A DNA stretch of 64,000 bases from an uncultured Chloroflexota bacterium. GTDB lineage: Bacteria; Chloroflexota; UBA4733. Position 1 is the first letter of the stretch, and each line of letters begins with the position of its first letter. The stretch is from assembly GCA_937967325.1 (NCBI GenBank), contig CALBSQ010000202.1, positions 1-64,000 of the forward strand, read 5' to 3'. The notes beneath the pieces were generated by a model. It was given only the letters and a program-made list of their open reading frames with translations. It was not told the origin of the DNA and did not search any database. Shown in pieces: positions 17,314-26,183 of the stretch. A program made the translations under genes and the position numbers.

Positions 17314-17404
17314 CGGTTCCTCTATTTCGGGCCAATCACATGCGACGGTCCACCCGACGCTGACGGAGGTTCGGCAGGTGGCGCGGCGAGTTCCTGGGGG
17401 GCGA

Positions 17405-17547
17405 TGGTGTAGGGGCTGGCCTTGTGCCTGCCCTGGTCCCCCCACCCGGCGGTATTCCCTACCGGCATGCGACGTGACGGCGGCGAGCCATAGGTAGCCG
17501 AGGTTGGTGTGGCGACCAGGGCAGGCACAAGGCCAGCCCCTACACCA
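17405..17547. repeat. 34-bp inverted repeat, REP-like family B (copy 1)
   Basis: Arms 17405-17438 and 17514-17547 are exact reverse complements; the arm contains GTGTAGGGGCTGGCCTTGTG. The same family occurs at 34849-34986. It occupies most of the first half of the gap between the PhyH gene and the LuxR-type regulator. The rest of that gap (17548-17804) has an open frame preceding the regulator but no convincing coding content and no clear promoter. Confidence 0.85.
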
Positions 17548-17804
17548 CCCCGCCGGTAACGGCGGAACAAATAATGAAACTCCAACGCGACCGTGGTTCG
17601 CCGGCTCAAGGACGACCCAGAGATCCGGACGCCCTTGATCTTTCGTTCCAATTTCGCGTTATCCTAAAGGTCGTCAGGCGGCCGGCTGGGAGTCCAGACA
17701 GAAACAGAAACTCCCCCTGGCGCATCCTCGGGCCTTGCTCTGACGGAGATCTGAGGATCGCGGACGGTCGAACTGCCGGCGGCGTCGCTGGGACGGAGAA
17801 ACCG

Positions 17805-20204
17805 ATGGTGCAGGAGCTCCGCGAAGTCCGGCCGATCGGTCCTTTGCGGCTACGGCCCCTTCCCGCGCCGCCCACCCCGCTCATCGGGCGGCAGCACGAC
17901 GTGGACGAGATCCGCCGCCACCTGCTCCGCTCGCACGTGCGGCTCGTCACGCTCACCGGCCCGGCCGGCGCCGGAAAGACGCGATTGGCGCTGCACGTGG
18001 CCACAGAGCTGCGTGACTCCTCGCCGCACCGCGTCTGCTTCGTCAACCTCGATCAGGTCGTCGATCCCAGCCTGGTCGTCAGCACCATCGCCCAGTCGCT
18101 CGGCATCGCGGAGCTTCGCGAACGATCGTTGTTCGAAGCGCTGCGCCAGGCGATCGAGGACGAGGAGCTGCTGCTAGTCCTGGACAATTTCGAGCAGGTG
18201 CTGGGCGCGGCGCCGGACGTGGCCGAGCTGCTCTCCTCCTGCAGCAAGCTCAAGGTGCTGGCGACGAGCAGAGCGCCGCTGCGCCTGCGCTGGGAGCACG
18301 AATACCCAGTGCCGCCCTTCGCCCTGCCCGAGCCCGACCACGGGGAGGCGATGGACGTCTTCGCCGCCAACCCGGCGGTCGCGCTGTTTGTGGAGCGATC
18401 TCGCGCCGTCCAGCCCGACTTCGCCCTGGACGACCACAACGCGGCGGCCGTTGCCGCGATCTGCCGGCGGCTCGACGGTCTGCCGTTGGCGATCGAGCTT
18501 GCCGCGGCGCGCACCAAGGTGTTCACGCCGCAAGCCTTGCTCGCCCGCCTGCAGCGGGGGCCTGATCTCCTCTCGGTGAGCTGGGGCGACGCCGCGCCCC
18601 GTCAGCAGTCGCTGCGTGGCGCCATCGCCTGGAGCTATCGTCTGCTCGATGCAGCCAACCAGTCGCTATTCCTGCGCCTGGCGGTGTTCAGGGGAGGATG
18701 CACGCCGGAAGCGGTCGCCGCCGTCTGTTTCCAGCCAGGTGAGTCCATCCAAGGCGATGGTGAAGCGCTGGAACGAGTGGCCTCGTTGGTCGACAACAGC
18801 CTGCTGCAGCGTGTGAGCCTGCCGGATGGCACGGCTCGTTTCCACATGCTGGACACCATTCGAGAGTACGCGTTGGAGCGGCTGGTGGAGAGCGGCGAGC
18901 TGCAAGGAGTCCGAGCGCTCCACGCGGCCTACTTCCTCGGCCTGGCCGAGAGCGTGCCACAAGACTGCGAGAAGCCGCGGCAACAGGAATCGTACGACCT
19001 CCTGGATCGCGACCTGGAGAACGTGCGGGTGGCGCTCGATTGGTACGCGGAGAGTGCGGATCGCGCGGGCGACCTCCTTCGTCTCGCGGCGGCGCTCGGT
19101 CACTTCTGGCTGCGCCGCGGCTACCTCAGCGAGGGTCGCCAGCGGATCGAAGCGGCGCTGGCGACAGTGGAGGCGGCAGGCGTCGGTGATACGCCGGCAC
19201 GAGCACGGGCGCTGTTCACCGCCGGCAAGCTGGCCGAGCATCGCGGTGATTATCCGGCCGCCTGTGCCTACTTCGCAGACTGTATTCCCCTCTGTCGCCG
19301 GCTCGGGGTGCGCGACGTACTCGCCTCGGCACTGGTGTGGACCGCCTGCGTCTGTGCCAATGCGGGTCTGGATACAAGCCGCCTCCTGGCCGAGAGCCTG
19401 GCGATCTATGAGGAGCTGAACGACCAGATGGGCATGGCCAAGGTCTTCAACTCGATGGGCGAGCGCGCCCGCGTGGCCGGCGATTACGAGGGGGCGGAGG
19501 AGCAGTACGAGCGCAGCCTTGCCCTCTACAAAGCCGCGGGCAACGAAATCGAAACGGCCACGATGTTCCACAACCTGGGCTATGTCGCGCAGCATTTTGC
19601 CGACCACCGGCGGGCAACGGCCTTGTTCAGCGAAGGTATCGCGCTCTACAGCCGGGACGGTCACCATCAGAAGCGCCATCTGGCGGTCTGCCTGGCGGCG
19701 CTGGCGGGCGTCGCGCTGTTGGAGCAGCCGGAGCGCGCCGCGCGGACATTCGGCGCAGCGGAAGCGCACCTGGACGCAATCGGCTCGGCAATGCAGCCCG
19801 CGGACCGTATGGAGCACGATCGCAACGTCGAGCGATTCCGCTCGCTGCTGGGTGAGGAGACGTTTCGTAAGGCATGGTCAGAAGGCCGGCGGATGACGCT
19901 GGAGGAAGCCATCGGCCAAGTGCAACAGTCGCTGGCCGGCGCAACGCGGCCAACGGCAGGCGCGACATCGACTGCAACTCCCCCGGCGCTGACGCTCTCA
20001 GCCCGAGAACGGGAGGTAGTGGTCCTCATCGCACGAGGACTTACCAACCGCCAGATCGCCGAGCGCCTGGTCATCGCCCCGCGCACGGCCGACACCCACG
20101 TCGCCAACATCCTCAATAAGCTCGGCTTCACGACCCGCGCCCACGTGGCCGCCTGGGCAGTGGAGCAAGGGTTCCTGGCGGAGAATCGCCACCAATCGCG
20201 CTAG
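17805..20204 (+). CDS. LuxR-family regulator with NB-ARC ATPase and TPR domains
   Basis: 799 residues. Order of domains: short linker PLPAPPTPLIGR; P-loop ATPase with Walker A LTGPAGAGKTRLA (about 46-58) and Walker B LLLVLDNFEQV; NB-ARC-like helical region with LPLAIELAAARTKV; winged-helix segment; TPR repeats (about 420-640); and a C-terminal LuxR HTH, LSAREREVVVLIARGLTNR. Such proteins are signal-dependent, ATP-controlled activators whose TPR part senses a ligand or protein. ATG 17805 is chosen because GGACGGAG precedes it; 77 extra upstream residues show no domain. It resembles the regulator at 32246, which has an N-terminal HTH instead. Confidence 0.85.
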   Translation: MVQELREVRPIGPLRLRPLPAPPTPLIGRQHDVDEIRRHLLRSHVRLVTLTGPAGAGKTRLALHVATELRDSSPHRVCFVNLDQVVDPSLVVSTIAQSLGIAELRERSLFEALRQAIEDEELLLVLDNFEQVLGAAPDVAELLSSCSKLKVLATSRAPLRLRWEHEYPVPPFALPEPDHGEAMDVFAANPAVALFVERSRAVQPDFALDDHNAAAVAAICRRLDGLPLAIELAAARTKVFTPQALLARLQRGPDLLSVSWGDAAPRQQSLRGAIAWSYRLLDAANQSLFLRLAVFRGGCTPEAVAAVCFQPGESIQGDGEALERVASLVDNSLLQRVSLPDGTARFHMLDTIREYALERLVESGELQGVRALHAAYFLGLAESVPQDCEKPRQQESYDLLDRDLENVRVALDWYAESADRAGDLLRLAAALGHFWLRRGYLSEGRQRIEAALATVEAAGVGDTPARARALFTAGKLAEHRGDYPAACAYFADCIPLCRRLGVRDVLASALVWTACVCANAGLDTSRLLAESLAIYEELNDQMGMAKVFNSMGERARVAGDYEGAEEQYERSLALYKAAGNEIETATMFHNLGYVAQHFADHRRATALFSEGIALYSRDGHHQKRHLAVCLAALAGVALLEQPERAARTFGAAEAHLDAIGSAMQPADRMEHDRNVERFRSLLGEETFRKAWSEGRRMTLEEAIGQVQQSLAGATRPTAGATSTATPPALTLSAREREVVVLIARGLTNRQIAERLVIAPRTADTHVANILNKLGFTTRAHVAAWAVEQGFLAENRHQSR

Positions 20205-20410
20205 CCGCTTCGAACGCTCAGACAGCCCGCCTACGTATACCTACGCGCGCTTGCTCCCTATCACTCGAAGGAATTACGCATGCGAATACGTGCTTCTTCG
20301 TATGCGCCACGGACGAAAGTCCCGTAGTCTGAATTGTGGAGCCGACGGTCTCCGACCTCACTGCTCACGGGCAGCTGCGGAAACGGTCTGGCGCAGCAAG
20401 GGAGCCGCCG

Positions 20411-20635
20411 ATGCAGAATCTGTTTCTTCTGGAGATGCTTTCCGATTACGAAATGCGCGAGCGGCAGGCTCAGGCCGATCACGATCGCCTGGTCCGGCTC
20501 GTCAAGCAACCGGCCGGATGGCGTCGATCGTCGTTGGCCCGCGTATTCCGCCGCGCGGCTCGGTCCCCCCTCCAGCCGGCCTGGCCCGACCACACGGCGA
20601 CGCAAGCACACTGCGCCGTATCGCGTCTGCCCTAA
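20411..20635 (+). CDS. Small hypothetical protein (74 aa)
   Basis: It starts at ATG 20411 with AAGGGAG upstream. The first half is amphipathic and charged (FLLEMLSDYEMRERQAQAD), the second half basic and Pro-rich. It is not related to a family I recognise, but short proteins beginning MQNL-like with a YEMRERQAQ-type helix recur in Chloroflexota. It lies between the LuxR-type regulator and the flavin module, both plus strand. The start signal and helix support a real gene; the C-terminal half looks poorly constrained. Confidence 0.45.
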   Translation: MQNLFLLEMLSDYEMRERQAQADHDRLVRLVKQPAGWRRSSLARVFRRAARSPLQPAWPDHTATQAHCAVSRLP

Positions 20636-20767
20636 GCGCAAGCAGCGCCCCTCTTTAGACTCTCTTGATCCCTGTGCCCGCGAATTCTGCGATGATAGAT
20701 AGGGGAAGCTCGGGCTAAGCGCCCGGCTCGACCGAGCGATTGTCGCGGCATTCGTGGGAGGCACGCC

Positions 20768-21340
20768 ATGGCCCGAAAGGTAGGCGCCGGGCTGGTCGCC
20801 TTGAGCTCCGCGGCCATAGTCGCCGTCTACGCCGCCGGCTACGTGCATACGCAAGCAGCGGCGGAGCAGTTGGCCGCGGCGGCAACGCCGCGCGCGATCG
20901 CTGCCGCCTCCGTCGCTGCCGCCTCCGTCGCTACGTCGCCCACGTCGAACGGAACGAGCGCCTCGGACGTCGCCGCTAGCTCGACGACCAATCAAACAAC
21001 GGCAGCGCAGACTATGGCTGTATCGACCATCGCGTCCTCGACCGCCGCTGCCACGAGCAGCGTCGGCCAGTACCGCGACGGCATCTACACCGGCACGGGG
21101 ATGAACCGACACGGCGACCTTGAGGTATCCGTCACGATAAAGAACGGCCGCATCGCCAGCGCGAACATCTCGCGGTGCGGAATGCAATACCCCTGCTCGA
21201 GAATCGCCATGCTACCGGGCCAGGTCGTCAGTCGTCAGAGCACCGATGTCGACATCGTGACGGGGGCAACCATGAGCACGGAGGCCTATCAAGAAGCAAC
21301 CCAGCAAGCTCTCGCACAGGCCGGGCCGGGCGCGGCCTGA
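20768..21340 (+). CDS. Membrane-anchored FMN-binding domain protein
   Basis: 190 residues. One N-terminal membrane helix (about 8-26) is followed by a long Ala/Ser/Thr-rich spacer (30-98) and an FMN-binding domain from QYRDGIYTGTG. The flavinylation motif Dxx(S/T)GAT is present as DIVTGAT at 162-168, so T168 should carry FMN through a phosphoester bond made by ApbE. Two cysteines, C137 and C143, lie just before it. The gene for an ApbE-like transferase follows 12 bases downstream and an RnfD-like membrane protein after that. The domain should face the outside of the cytoplasmic membrane and pass electrons. Confidence 0.88.
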   Translation: MARKVGAGLVALSSAAIVAVYAAGYVHTQAAAEQLAAAATPRAIAAASVAAASVATSPTSNGTSASDVAASSTTNQTTAAQTMAVSTIASSTAAATSSVGQYRDGIYTGTGMNRHGDLEVSVTIKNGRIASANISRCGMQYPCSRIAMLPGQVVSRQSTDVDIVTGATMSTEAYQEATQQALAQAGPGAA

Positions 21341-21352
21341 ACACCTCTTCCG

Positions 21353-22258
21353 TTGCATACCTCCTCGACGGTCATCATGGATACCGTGATCACCCTACAA
21401 GTCGTCCGGAGCCCGTCCGGGGTGCTGATCGCCGAAGCAACGCGGCGCGCGCTTGGCTGGTTTCGCCTGGTCGAGCAGACCTGCAGCCGGTTCGACGCGA
21501 CCAGCGAGGTGATGCGACTGATCGCCCAGGCGGGGCGGCCGGTCACCGTCAGTCCGCTGCTCTTCGAGGCGCTTCGCTTCGCCTTGGAAGTGGCCGAGCT
21601 GACCGACGGCGCCTTTGACCCCACGGTCGGCTACGCGCTCGAGCGCCGCGGCTTCAATCGCAACTACCTCAGCGGTGAGGCCATCGCCAGCACCGTGGTC
21701 ACGAGCGAGCCGGTCAGCTACCGCGATGTCGAGCTTGACGCCCCTCAGAGGACAGTGACCCTTGCCAAGCCGCTCATCCTAGACCTGGGCGCGGTGGTGA
21801 AGGGGCTGGCCATCGACCTGGCCGTGAAGGAGCTCGCCGCCTTGGGCAGCTTTTCCATCGACGCCGGCGGCGACCTCTACCTCGCCGGTCGGAACAGTGA
21901 CGGTGGGCTATGGCGCGTCGGCATCCGCCACCCGCGCGAAGCCGGCGCGCTGATCGCCACGCTGCTGGTGTCGGATGCCGCTGTCTGCACCTCCGGCGAC
22001 TACGAGCGGCGCGCTCCCGGGCGTGGCGACGAGACCCATCTGATCGACCCGCGCACTGGGCATTCGCCCAACGACGTGGTGAGCGCAACGGTAGTGGCGC
22101 CGAACGCGATGCTGGCAGACACGCTCTCTACCGCCGCCTTTGTCCTGGGTCCCGAGCGCGGCCTCCGGCTATTGGAAGAGCAGGACGTCGAGGGGCTGCT
22201 CATCTCAGCGTCTATGGAGCAACTCCCGACCGCGGGGTTCGCGAGCTATCTGGGATGA
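21353..22258 (+). CDS. apbE: FAD:protein FMN transferase
   Basis: 301 residues. It attaches FMN from FAD to a Thr in an exported FMN-binding domain, the one encoded immediately upstream. Conserved blocks: LILDLGAVVKGLAID, FSIDAGGDLYLAG, HLIDPRTGHSP and MLADTLSTAAFVLG (metal and FAD site). No lipobox or export signal is obvious at the N-terminus. The start TTG 21353 is used because family similarity (TVIMDTVITLQV) begins almost at once; ATG 21378 would cut into it. The stop overlaps the next gene by ATGA. Confidence 0.88.
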   Translation: MHTSSTVIMDTVITLQVVRSPSGVLIAEATRRALGWFRLVEQTCSRFDATSEVMRLIAQAGRPVTVSPLLFEALRFALEVAELTDGAFDPTVGYALERRGFNRNYLSGEAIASTVVTSEPVSYRDVELDAPQRTVTLAKPLILDLGAVVKGLAIDLAVKELAALGSFSIDAGGDLYLAGRNSDGGLWRVGIRHPREAGALIATLLVSDAAVCTSGDYERRAPGRGDETHLIDPRTGHSPNDVVSATVVAPNAMLADTLSTAAFVLGPERGLRLLEEQDVEGLLISASMEQLPTAGFASYLG

Positions 22259-23085
22259 GTCAGCCTCAGCCCGACTCGATGCGCAAGCTTCGTCTCTTCG
22301 CCCGGTCGCCCAAGGGCCTCATGCTGTGGATTCTGGTCCTGCTCGCGGCGATCGCGCTGCCCACGGCCGGAATCGCCCTGGCGCTGCCCAAGCTCCTCAT
22401 CGCCGTGGCCGCGGCCATGGCGGTAGACCTCACGGCGTCGGGAATGGAGCCCGATCGTCCGGGGAGCTTCAGCAGCGGCGTGCTCACCGGCCTGTTTGTC
22501 GGCCTGATCCTCAGCCCGGTGGAGCCCTGGTACACCGTCGCTATCGGGGCCGTTGTGGCCAACGGCTCCAAGCACGTGATCCGCGTGCAGCGTTGGGGAG
22601 TCTTCAATCCGGCGGCCCTCGGTCTGCTCGTCGTCGCCCTCGTTTTCGGCAGCGCCGAGAGCTGGTGGGGATCGCTCCCCGATCTGCCGGTGCTGTTGCT
22701 CCCGATCCTGCTCGTCACCGGCATCTTCATCGCCGGCAGGGTCAACAAGCTTCCCCTGGTGCTCTCTTTCCTGGCGGCGTACTATCTGCTCTTTACCGCC
22801 GCCTCCTACGCCGATAATCCGGCCGGCGTGGCGGAAGCGTTCCGTCCACCCTACGTCAACGTGGCCCTCTTCTTCGCCTTCTTCATGCTGACGGACCCGC
22901 CGACGACGCCCAGTCGCTACCCCGAGCAGGTTACCTACGGCATCCTGGTTGCTCTGATGAGCTTTGTCATCCAGCAGACGATACACCCGCAATATTTTCT
23001 GCTGGCGGGACTGCTGATCGGCAACGCCGGCTTCGCCTGGTGGCGTACACGCACCGTCCGGCGCGTTATGCCGGCCACCCCTTGA
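22255..23085 (+). CDS. RnfD/NqrB-like electron-transport membrane protein
   Basis: 276 residues with about eight hydrophobic helices. The helix FSSGVLTGLFVGLILSP, then VIRVQRWGVFNPAALGLLV and MLTDPPTTPSRYPEQ, match the RnfD/NqrB (NQR2/RnfD) family, whose members carry flavin inside the membrane and couple electron flow to ion transport. The covalent-FMN motif SGATxS of NqrB is not visible. It is the third gene of a coupled trio with an FMN-binding protein and ApbE; none of the other Rnf/Nqr subunits is present. It may pass electrons from the membrane pool to the extracytoplasmic flavin domain. Confidence 0.8.
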   Translation: MSQPQPDSMRKLRLFARSPKGLMLWILVLLAAIALPTAGIALALPKLLIAVAAAMAVDLTASGMEPDRPGSFSSGVLTGLFVGLILSPVEPWYTVAIGAVVANGSKHVIRVQRWGVFNPAALGLLVVALVFGSAESWWGSLPDLPVLLLPILLVTGIFIAGRVNKLPLVLSFLAAYYLLFTAASYADNPAGVAEAFRPPYVNVALFFAFFMLTDPPTTPSRYPEQVTYGILVALMSFVIQQTIHPQYFLLAGLLIGNAGFAWWRTRTVRRVMPATP

Positions 23086-23174
23086 GCAAATGCGCCTGCC
23101 GCGAAACCAGCAGCCTAACGGCTTCAACCCGCCCATATTGTACGTCTACCAAATTCAGGGAGCTTCGTGTGATG

Positions 23175-24737
23175 CTAGGCCTCCAGGGCAATCCCCTTGG
23201 CCAGGCTCCCGTTGGCGGGACTGTAGGTCAGGGTCAGCGTGATCGACGTGGCGCTGGCCCTCGCGATCGTGATCCCGCCCATCGGGCTGGGCGGGGTGAT
23301 CGTGGTCAGGTTCCCGAACAGGTCGTAGTCGTAGGTCGTGGTGTTCCCCCGCGCGTCCACCACCTGGTACACCTCGCCGCGCAGGGTGTAGGAGAGCTGA
23401 GTCTGGTTCTGGCTGGGCAGGGCGTCCGTGATCACGTCGGGGTTGCCGGCAGGGGTGTAGTGATAGGTGGTGGTGTTGCCCTGGGGGTCGGTGACGCCGG
23501 TCGGGTAGTAGGGGTGATTGCTGTCTTGGTACTGCCAGCTCATGGTGGGGCCGGCAGACAACGAGACTGGCGGCAACTGCACGTGAGTCAGGTTGTTGTT
23601 GCCGTCATAGCTGTAGTTCGTCACCTTGCCCTTGGCGTCGGTGTACTGCTGGACGTGGTTGTCGGCGGTCCAGCTCCAGCCCTGGCTGTTGCCCAGGGCG
23701 TCGGTGATCCCAGTCAGCCGCCCCTGGCCGTCGTAGCTGTAGGTCGCTTGGTGATTGGTGGGGTCAGTCACGACCGTGTTGCCGCTGTTGTAGGTGAAGG
23801 TGTATGTCCCCGCGACCGAGGAGCCCGAGCCGAGGGCGATCGAGGTCACGCGGTTGCTCGAGTCGTAGCCGAGCGCGGTCACCTGGTTGTTCGGGTCGGT
23901 GATCTGTACCAAGTTGCGCCGCAAGTGGTCGTAGCCGTACAGGGTCTGCTTGCCCGCCGCGTCCGTGAAGGTAGTCAAGTTGGGGATGTTGTCGGCCAGG
24001 TACCCCAGCGTCCGGCCGGTGGGGTCGGCGAAGCCAGCGATGCGGCCGAGGTTGCTGTAGCTGGTGACCTTGGTGTAGCGGTCCTCGTTGTCGTAGATCT
24101 GGGAGATCCCGTTGACAGGCTGGTTGCGCAGCGCCGGGTAGGTGAGGAACTGGATGAGGTTGCCGTTCTGGTCATGGGAGGCGGTGAGGACTCCAGCGCT
24201 GGTGAATGTGTCGTACATGCCGGTGGCCTGGAACTTGAGCGTGAAGGTGCCGTCGCCGTTCTTGACGAGCGTGGCGTCGGCGCCGGGCGGGCTGGCGTAG
24301 CTGCCGTCGCCGTTCAGACTGAAGACGAACTGGTCGCCGCCAGGCCCGGTGAAGGTGGCGGAGATGCCGGGCAGCACCTTGAGGTTGACGTCCTGGCCGA
24401 CGCCGAGCGTCCAGCCGCGGGCGACGCTCCCGGTGGTGGTCGCCAGATTGTTGTAGCAGCGGTCGATCGCCAGGTCGAGTCCACCCCCCTTGATGGCGAG
24501 GTCGCTGCTGTGCAGGACGGGATTACCGTTGCCCAGGTTGACCGAGAGGTCCATCCGGTCCGACAGGGTCGCGCCCCACGCGGGGTACCAGGGCAGGATA
24601 CCCAACGCCGGGGAACCAGACGCTAGCGCCGGACTCGCCAGCTCCCCGGCCATCCTCGGAACCAGCCCCAACAGGGAGAGCAGCAGCGCGGCTGCCAGGA
24701 GCAGACGACCGCGTCGCGCGAGTGTGGGCGAGCCCAT
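23175..24737 (-). CDS. Secreted RHS/YD-repeat protein, truncated
   Basis: 520 residues from ATG 24737 (AAGGGAAGG upstream). A signal peptide (LLLAAALLLSLLG) and an N-terminal DUF6531-like region (LSVNLGNGNPVLHSSDL) precede at least ten YD repeats, for example TDAAGKQTLYGYDHLRRN and DARGNTTTYDYDLFGN. RHS proteins are usually well over 1000 residues and end with a conserved core and a variable toxin or adhesion tip. Here the protein stops abruptly after SPANGSLAKGIALEA with no core and no toxin, so it is likely a truncated remnant. It converges on the flavin module. Confidence 0.75.
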   Translation of the reverse strand: MGSPTLARRGRLLLAAALLLSLLGLVPRMAGELASPALASGSPALGILPWYPAWGATLSDRMDLSVNLGNGNPVLHSSDLAIKGGGLDLAIDRCYNNLATTTGSVARGWTLGVGQDVNLKVLPGISATFTGPGGDQFVFSLNGDGSYASPPGADATLVKNGDGTFTLKFQATGMYDTFTSAGVLTASHDQNGNLIQFLTYPALRNQPVNGISQIYDNEDRYTKVTSYSNLGRIAGFADPTGRTLGYLADNIPNLTTFTDAAGKQTLYGYDHLRRNLVQITDPNNQVTALGYDSSNRVTSIALGSGSSVAGTYTFTYNSGNTVVTDPTNHQATYSYDGQGRLTGITDALGNSQGWSWTADNHVQQYTDAKGKVTNYSYDGNNNLTHVQLPPVSLSAGPTMSWQYQDSNHPYYPTGVTDPQGNTTTYHYTPAGNPDVITDALPSQNQTQLSYTLRGEVYQVVDARGNTTTYDYDLFGNLTTITPPSPMGGITIARASATSITLTLTYSPANGSLAKGIALEA

Positions 24738-25407
24738 GATCCTTCCCTTCTTCAGCACCGAACGATGGGACAACACGACTTCACGCAAGAAACCGTCATG
24801 AGGCAGCGGACCGCACCGTACGCCGAGCGACGAGCGCCTACCTCGGCGGTGGGCCGCTAGGAAGAGGACAATACACGTAGCGCGATAGGCAACCGCCAGA
24901 CTAGGCCACAGTGAGGCCCGTCACGCTATTCGCCGCAGCGAGCGTGTACTAGCGAGCGTATGAGCAAATGGAGCATAGCTCACAATTGGATGGACAGCAC
25001 GTGAGCGTAGGAAGAAGGTACTAGCGCACGAGCAAACGTGCGAAGCAAGCGGCAGGCTCGTAATGGTCGCGTAACGTGCGAGCAGTGCAACGGTCGCATG
25101 AGCGCCGCAGTGGGCGAGAATAACGGCATTTGGGCAAGATACGTGCCACAAGCGCGGAAGCAAGCGCAGCAATACGCGTCGGGAGGGACGATCAGGATCT
25201 CCGGTCATAGCAGAAGGAAGCAGTGCTCTCCACGAGGGGATCGCGGCAACGGCTCGGCTGGTGCATTCCGTACATTTGGATCCGCGGAAGCCGGGCCAAA
25301 TACCAATCCTGTCCGATCGTGCCGCAATTCCGCACGATATTCTCTCTGGGGAGTCCGACCATTTACGACACGATCCAGACGGTTTGGTATAATTGCGGGC
25401 GGGGTCG
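24738..25407. other. 670-bp stretch without a convincing gene
   Basis: The stretch has lower GC than its surroundings and no frame with family-like content. It holds near-repeats of TACTAGCG followed by GAGCAAA (near 24952 and 25020), a short inverted repeat CGTGC/GCACG around 25319-25335, and a TATAAT at 25388-25393 that could be a -10 box without a good -35. The promoter of the RHS gene should lie at its left end. Confidence 0.5.
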
Positions 25408-25530
25408 GTGGCACCACGTCTCACCCTCCTGATCGCCTTCTTCTCAGCGGCCGTCGGCTTCCTCTTCGGCATCTACCCAGCCCGCCGAGCGTCGCGCCTG
25501 GACCCCATTGTGGCATCGCGACACGAGTAA
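25408..25530 (+). pseudogene. C-terminal remnant of MacB/FtsX-type ABC permease
   Basis: Forty codons read into LTLLIAFFSAAVGFLFGIYP, then ARRASRLDPIVASRHE and TAA. This is the characteristic last helix and tail of MacB-like permeases (FGxYPAxxASxLDPIxALR.E). No transporter sequence is found upstream, so this is a fragment left by deletion or rearrangement. Confidence 0.65.
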
Positions 25531-25539
25531 CCGAACGGC

Positions 25540-25833
25540 TTACGGATTGTCGAGGATATCGTTCCCTCCGATGCGGCGCCAGACCACGTGCAACTCGCCG
25601 GGTCGTTGCTCCTGACCGTAGTGGAATGTGGCCCGTCCATCACCTGCCCAGGTCATTTCGTAGATACCGGGATGTCCTTGCACGCCTTTGACGCGCAGGC
25701 TCGACCGAAAGCTCGTTCTTGTGAGCAAGTCGTTCATCATCTTGTCGACGGCCTTGAGGAACTACCATTTCGCCGCAGGTGTGACAACAGCGAACTCGCG
25801 TGGGAACTGCGCCAGCTCACTGTGTGTCGGCAT
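25540..25833 (-). pseudogene. RelE-like partner gene, copy 2, interrupted by amber codon
   Basis: Read from ATG 25833 the frame aligns without gaps to the 97-residue protein at 26184-26477 and has the same length, but it contains a TAG where the intact copy has CGG (Arg, in EQDRFLKA). The downstream part still reads LRVKGVQGHPGIYEMTWAGD and WRRIGGNDILDNP. A restart at an internal ATG (25740) could make a 66-residue C-terminal piece. The conserved downstream half implies that loss was recent, or that the short product is used. Confidence 0.8.
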
Positions 25834-26065
25834 CCGTCACCACTTCTTCACGTACCTCTCGCTTTATCTCCTCGATCACTTCCTCGCTCATGCCCAGGTG
25901 CCGAAACCAGTCGTCCGTGTCATAGTAGCGCAGCGGGAAGCGATCAGGGTCGCGCACCTGCTCGACCCACGCCTCGACGAGCGCCTCGAGCGGCTGACCG
26001 CGCGCCTGCGCCGCGTATTCTACGATACAGTACTGCTCGTCGGTCAGCTCAATCACCTTGCTCAT
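25817..26065 (-). CDS. Antitoxin-like small protein, copy 2
   Basis: 82 residues from ATG 26065. The protein reads IELTDEQYCIVEYAAQARGQ followed by WVEQVRD, a pattern like ribbon-helix-helix or related small antitoxins, with an acidic C-terminus. It overlaps its RelE-like partner frame by 17 bases, exactly as the other copy does, and is roughly 70% identical to the protein at 26461-26706. The partner is broken here, so this may be an orphan antitoxin that could still act on the intact toxin of copy 1. Confidence 0.7.
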   Translation of the reverse strand: MSKVIELTDEQYCIVEYAAQARGQPLEALVEAWVEQVRDPDRFPLRYYDTDDWFRHLGMSEEVIEEIKREVREEVVTDADTQ

Positions 26066-26183
26066 GTCTATTACCTCCGCACGGCCATCGTGAGGCAGGT
26101 CAGGATCGTCGGAGTTGCCTGCTTGTTGCACCGGCTCTTGATCCGCGGCATAGCGCGTGCAGTGGTCGGGGTAGCCAGCCGGA

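Noticed and set aside
23040..24626. 528-codon plus-strand Val/Gly/Arg-rich frame
   Set aside because: It is the complement of the RHS gene, whose YD repeats are unmistakable.
25362..25393. Promoter around TATAAT at 25388
   Set aside because: The -10 is perfect but no acceptable -35 lies 16-18 bases upstream, and only a permease fragment follows.
24921..25472. 183-codon minus-strand frame starting MPKRKPTAAEKK
   Set aside because: The basic start looks gene-like, but the rest is Ser/Cys/Arg-rich without pattern and no ribosome-binding site is evident.
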